Shown here: piece after piece, positions 59,251-64,000 of the stretch | Position numbering within the stretch: position 1 is the first letter of the stretch | Layout of the letters: the number at the start of each line of letters is the position of its first letter | NCBI GenBank assembly: GCA_018873245.2 | Contig: JAEMBT020000001.1 | Coordinates: 20,424,141-20,488,140, forward strand | Length of the DNA: 64,000 bases | DNA from: Archegozetes longisetosus | Lineage: Eukaryota; Arthropoda; Arachnida; Sarcoptiformes; Trhypochthoniidae | Reading direction: 5' to 3' | The notes under the pieces: model-generated | Database searches by the model: none | Told to the model about the DNA's origin: nothing | What the model saw: only the letters and a program-made list of their open reading frames with translations | Program-made: the position numbers and the translations under genes

Positions 59251-60821
59251 GATACATGTCTATTGCGTCTGTTATTTCAAATTTTAAAACTGAATTATGT
59301 AAGATATTTTTAATCGAGGGTCTTTTAATGAATTGATAGAACATATAACTGCAAAAAAATTTATGAAAATTTTTTATATATAGTCTAATTTATGTGAAAA
59401 ATCATATTTTAAACATTTTAAACAGCACCAAACATTAGATTGTAAAAGCCACCCTCCTAATTAGACCTATTTTATACTTTCAGTATGGTATGAATTAACG
59501 TATTATCGACTATAGAATAGTACCAATGAAACTCCCATAAAGTTGTATCTCTGTCTTTAAGATTTACAAATACGTTACCAAATATGCTTTCAATTAGTTT
59601 TTTAAAATATTGATTTTAAGGTTTCAATTATTCTTAGAGTGAGTTTAATTAAATTCTCTATTCGCATATTTTTTGTACTCAAATTAGGTGAATTTTAACC
59701 AAAGTCTGCATATTAAACATCTACACTATATCAAGAGATGTCTCTTAAAGCTAGAGGTCGATAGAGAGTCTCGAGATTTATGGTACCTCATATTAAAATG
59801 CTTAAAAATCAGCCGATTTTATCAAATGTCCTGATTTAAAAGGCATAAATATATAAACAAATGTAGAAATAAAAATACTACACCAATATACCTTCACTTT
59901 AATTTTATATTTCACTAAATTTCCTAACATAAATTTTGGGAATTTCGAGAGTTGGGGCACGACAAATTTCTCGATTCAGAATAAGAAGCACAAAAACATC
60001 TATTTCTAACACTTAAATATCTAGAAATTCTATTTCGGACTTCTCATTAATTAAAAATGATCTTTTCCACTAATTAAACTCTAGGCTTTTGAAAATCTCG
60101 AAAAATGATTTACCCATTAAGGATTCTCAACCGAAAGCCTTGACTTTCGAAAATACTTACTTCTGCTTAAAACATTCGCTAGTATTTCTCCAATGTTCGT
60201 TTTTAATATTTGTAACACTTTCAAAGATCTGATAAGAAGTAAATTAATTATTCAAACACTTAAGTTCTTCAATTTTATTCAAATAAGTATAATTTGATCT
60301 TCAAATCATATCATTTTGAGTGACTCGACATTTATAACCAAAGAAATAGATCATGAAAAAATTTCAAATCATTCTCTGTATCGCCATAAAATAATAAAAA
60401 CTTAAGAAAAGCAAACGTTTTGCTATTTAATAATCTACTTACTTAATATTCAAATAAAAATTCTATGTACGATAATGAAAATAAATTTTGTTTCTTTTTA
60501 AATAAGGAATACATCGCAAATAGTGATTCTTACAGGATAAAAAAGAGCTGAAAATAGTCTAATTTTATTCAAGTGAATGATAGAGTAATTAAAAATAAAA
60601 AATTTTGCTAATTTGAGAATTAAACGGATCAAATTCTTGTATATTTGATGGTAATTGAACAATATAGAAAAATTTATTGTTTTAGTTCTGGACTTTTGTT
60701 TCAAATTTAGAAAATTCTACTTTTTTAATCATGGACTATAATTAACGTTAAATATTAGTGAAATAGCGCTCATCATTAAAACAAATATCACATAGAACTT
60801 TAGATTAGAAGCTGAACTGTC
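59251..60821. other. Gene-free region
   Basis: AT-rich spacer on the 3' side of LRR gene 2. The minus-strand frame at 60498-60704 shows no family motif; nothing else supported. Confidence 0.35.
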
Positions 60822-61990
60822 TTAATATGATAAATTCCACAATCCAGTTCCGTTTGCACACTTTGCAAATAATACGCGTGATTCTAAATCTGCCTTTTGC
60901 TTCAATAACCATAGAAATGGTTGTAAATTATTACAATTCAAAGGATTGCCATACATTTCAAGTCCACTTTGATTGCTGTTTTTGAAAATATCACCAAATT
61001 TTTCTTCTCTAATATACTGCAATTGATTTCTCACTATTTTCAAATAGAAAAGATTAAAAATTTTCTGTAAGGTACTGATAAAAATTGTGGTCACTTGCAC
61101 ATTCTTTATATTCTATGTTTTAGTCCAACGAGCACATAGCTCATATCAATTTTACCTAAGTTTATAAAAAGAGGTCTCTTTGCATCAAAAAAAGCTCCGC
61201 TTTCAATGTTAGAATCGCTTATTTGACAACCTTCGAAATTAATACTTAGCAATGTATCAGAAGATGAAGTAAAACCAAACGCATTTGCAGAAATTTTTCC
61301 AATAGGAGTGTGACGAAAAGACAGATCTGTTAAAGCTGAGAGTCCAGAGAATGCATATGATCCGATTCTCGATATACTATAATCACTTTCATCAAATACT
61401 AAATATCTTAAATTAATTTGTGTATTCTTAAAAGCATAGTCTGGAATTTCATGTAAATAATATTGAGTTTCCAATGAAATTTCAATATCTGCGACATTGA
61501 CTAAAGAGTTTAATGCTTTATACAAATCATAATCAGAACCATAATTTCGTAGTTTTGATGGAGAAGAGATGTAAATTTCTTGTCTCAAATTAATAGCACT
61601 ATTATTATTGAAGGCATTTGAATGAATTCTCATTAGATTTTGTGCTTCAAATATTTCGATATAAGTGAATGATATATCAGAAAACGCACTTTCAGGTATT
61701 TCATAAATATTTGTGTTGTTGATCTCTAAACGTTTCAACGCTTTTCCGTCTGAGGGTAACGTTTCGCTTAAGTTCCTGAACTCTTCTATAATATCAAACT
61801 CTTGAAACTTTGCATTACAGACATAGTTACCATCCTTTTGTGGAACACATTTATAGTCATAGGCATGACTTCTAACCATAAATGTTCCAAATATCAAAAG
61901 TACGTTAAATAGAATAGCTTTAAAATATAAAAACAAGTTTGAATTTGAATTTATCTTATATATAAAAAGTTTTCCACAAATTTGACTCAA
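60822..61990 (-). CDS. Secreted LRR protein 2 (paralogue)
   Basis: 348 residues in two exons on the minus strand (61990-61156 and 61033-60822, 122-bp phase-1 intron). It parallels LRR protein 1 at 53 kb: a hydrophobic N-terminal segment acting as signal peptide or anchor (about 20-42, ending VRSHA), a Cys pair (KCVPQKDGNYVC), LRRs with EIPESAF, EIPDYAF and RIGSYAF, then NQLQYI and the C-terminal cap GNPLNCNNLQPFLWLLKQK with a later Cys. Both genes share GSDYDLYKAL / GNDYDLYGAI and the same intron. Unlike LRR 1 it ends at LWNLSY without a hydrophobic tail, so it is probably soluble after secretion. The first Met lies 19 residues before the hydrophobic segment, long for a signal peptide; a shorter start is not available. 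Function unknown. Confidence 0.75.
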
Positions 61991-63669
61991 ATCATTAGTA
62001 GATTATTCAATAAAATATGAAAATTATAATTAATTAAATACGGTTTATTTAAAATAAATATTTGCCTGTCATCATCATTATCATTATATATCACTAGTAG
62101 ATGATTATTAAATAATTTAATGAATTAAGAACCGAAACTTTGATAGTTGTACTTCGACTTTGATTATCTGTTAAACTGTTGAACTAAGGTTTGACAACTA
62201 TTCTTCTTAAACATTCAGTATTTAATTGTGTGCTCGAAAGCATTAATGAGAAATGAAGTCAAACATTCCTTTTAAAGTCTGTTCAATATTTTTGCTATGT
62301 GGTAATTGTTTGACATTATTTATCTGTCGGTAATTTTGTTAATATAAATTAAGAAATAAAACCTTGAATTCATAATTATTATATAAATTTAATATTGAAA
62401 ATTTTAAGCATTGGAGAGGGCAGAAACTTTTGATTGAGGAGGCAAACAATTTAAGGCTTTATAAAAAGTATGAATTATTAAAATTCTAATAATCAATACA
62501 ATTCTGAAACAGTAATTGAAACTATCGTACAGTCATTGAAACTTGAGTATAGTTCAATTTTAATAAAATAAGTTTTTTTTCATTTACTAACTAGTTTAAG
62601 GCTATTCATATTTGAGTTGAAGGGTTTAGTCCCCTTCGAACCCCTGGCCTCGCCACTGATTTTGAGGCTAATTTAGATATCAAGCCATAAAAACCATATT
62701 GTATTAAAAATAAAATTATATATTTGTCACAATGAGATTAGATTGAGTAAAGGAATACTTTGCTTGCATTATGAAGCTATTATAACATTTTCTGCAGTTT
62801 TACATTCGAAGGTTACGAAAATTTGTTTGAAAGTTTTTGCTACAAACCGAATGTTACATTAGAATCAGTACAATCAAATTGTCTTCTGGTTTGTCAAAAT
62901 TGACATTCCAAGATATAAAACGATTATTCACATAAGAATAACATAATTTAGAACAATAAATCAAGGAACATGTTAGGCAATTCTATTATGAATTAAACTA
63001 ACTTTAGTGTGAACCTGATCTGCAACGATGCAACAGAAACTATTGATCTTTTATAAGTATCTTTGAAATACTTTGGAGTTAGTGATGAGCATAAGATAGC
63101 TGTGAACTGAGTTCCTCTTAAGCTCAATTTTAACTGTCTTCAAGCTTATAAGCTCGAACTTGAAGCTCAGGATATGGTGAAGAAGCGCAGCCTAGGTATA
63201 AGCTTAAGCTGTTGAGCTTGGAGCTCAGCTCTTTTGAAGCTGATTTGTTTAATTGAGCAAAAACAGTATTAACTGTTTCATAGTAATGAATATTGAAATA
63301 TTACTTATATGTTAGCAAAATGGGCATTAAACTATATCTATCGAATTCGATCATGAGTCATATTTCTAATTTGTGAGTCATTATTTTAAAATAAATTTCA
63401 TTTTAAACTGAAATTTAATACGATAACTGTTTATTTGATGAGAGAATTAGTGATGCTTTAGACCTTAAAAGTAATATTTCTATTCACTGCATAAATCTCT
63501 TTATACTCGAGGATAAGATAATCTCGAATCATTTTTCAAAATTATTCAAAATAAGAGAAAACTTTTGCTTCAAACTAATATCTAAATGACTTGAAAGGAA
63601 AGTGAAGTATAAGGTTGTAAACTAATTGATCCATTATTTTATTAGAATCACAAAAAAATAATTTAATTA
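61991..63669. other. Gene-free region
   Basis: LRR 2 upstream region and beyond. A sequence at about 62632-62660 (CCCCTGGCCTCGCCACTGA) resembles a hAT-type terminus, but no partner was found. An AGCT/AAGCTT-rich patch lies at about 63115-63235. No coding signal. Confidence 0.35.
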
Positions 63670-64000
63670 AAAAGGGTTTTAACTTTAATCAATAATGTAA
63701 TTGCCAACATTTCCGAAGATAGTCTCCCACTTTTGAGACAACTTTTCAATCCGCCCCGGTAGAAGGTGACTGGTTTTAAGGCAAAGAAGTCGATGTTGTT
63801 CCGAATCTCCCACATCTTCCATATCATCGAAGGTTTTGCCCTTAAGAAAGTGTTGAAGTGACCGAAACAAGTGGTAGTCCGAAGGAGCGATATCTGGTAA
63901 ATATGGTGGATGAGGGAGGACTTCTCACTTCAACTCACAAATCTTTTACCACGTCATCCTTGCAACACGTAGTCAAGCGTTGTCATGCTGAAGGATGACT
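63670..64000 (-). pseudogene. Mariner (DD34D) transposase 3' part, cut by window edge
   Basis: On the minus strand entering from the window end: VILQHDNA, stop, LRVAR, then two more stops, EVLPHPPYLPDIAPSDYHLF and FRSLQHFLKG, ending GNVGNYIID. Thirty-four positions lie between the second Asp (HDNA) and the third (PSDYHLF), the DD34D mariner spacing. Three in-frame stops show that it is dead. The rest of the element, including the first Asp, lies beyond 64000. Confidence 0.85.

Overview
The window is AT-rich nuclear DNA from an animal, most likely an arthropod. Its genes are split by spliceosomal GT-AG introns, many only 60-125 bp long, and orthologues of animal genes are recognisable (ASH2L, TRMT10C, RPUSD4, FIS1, ZMYND8). 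An ABCH-type half transporter, a divergent ionotropic receptor and Tc1/mariner, Merlin and hAT-like debris also fit an arthropod. A chelicerate, perhaps a mite, is my guess; that part is inference.

Layout. 1-10 kb: no gene; two inverted-repeat elements and a decayed Merlin transposon (8054-9178). 10-15 kb: ASH2L on + (chromatin, COMPASS core) and TRMT10C on - (mitochondrial RNase P/tRNA methylation). 15-16 kb: a near-perfect palindrome made of two DD37E transposase 3' halves. 16.4-18 kb: a small hAT-like MITE and a mucin-like type I membrane protein with eleven 30-bp repeats. 19.3-23 kb: a six-exon ionotropic receptor whose last intron holds a foldback element that itself carries a nested mariner. 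23.3-25.4 kb: RPUSD4 on -, tail to tail with the receptor. 25.9-26.4 kb: a 500-bp foldback. 26.6-32.3 kb: two tandem type-B carboxylesterases on -, the first with a one-base frameshift. 32-37.7 kb: no recognisable gene. 37.7-45 kb: an ABCH half transporter with a 3.3-kb first intron. 45.5-46.6 kb: FIS1 on -. 47.8-51 kb: ZMYND8 on +. 52.1 kb: a TIMP-like secreted protein. 53.2-54.4 kb and 60.8-62 kb: two convergent paralogous secreted LRR proteins, with a decayed Tc1, a hAT-like end and a deleted mariner between them. 63.7-64 kb: a decayed mariner cut by the window edge.

The host genes do not form one pathway. Three act in or on mitochondria (TRMT10C, RPUSD4, FIS1), two are chromatin proteins (ASH2L, ZMYND8), and the rest face the environment (receptor, mucin, esterases, transporter, TIMP, LRR proteins). 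The clearest evolutionary signals are tandem or local duplication (esterases, LRR genes) and layered transposon insertion. I did not find a convincing new multi-gene system. Exon boundaries were set by hand from GT/AG sites, reading phase and remembered family sequences; no alignment was run.
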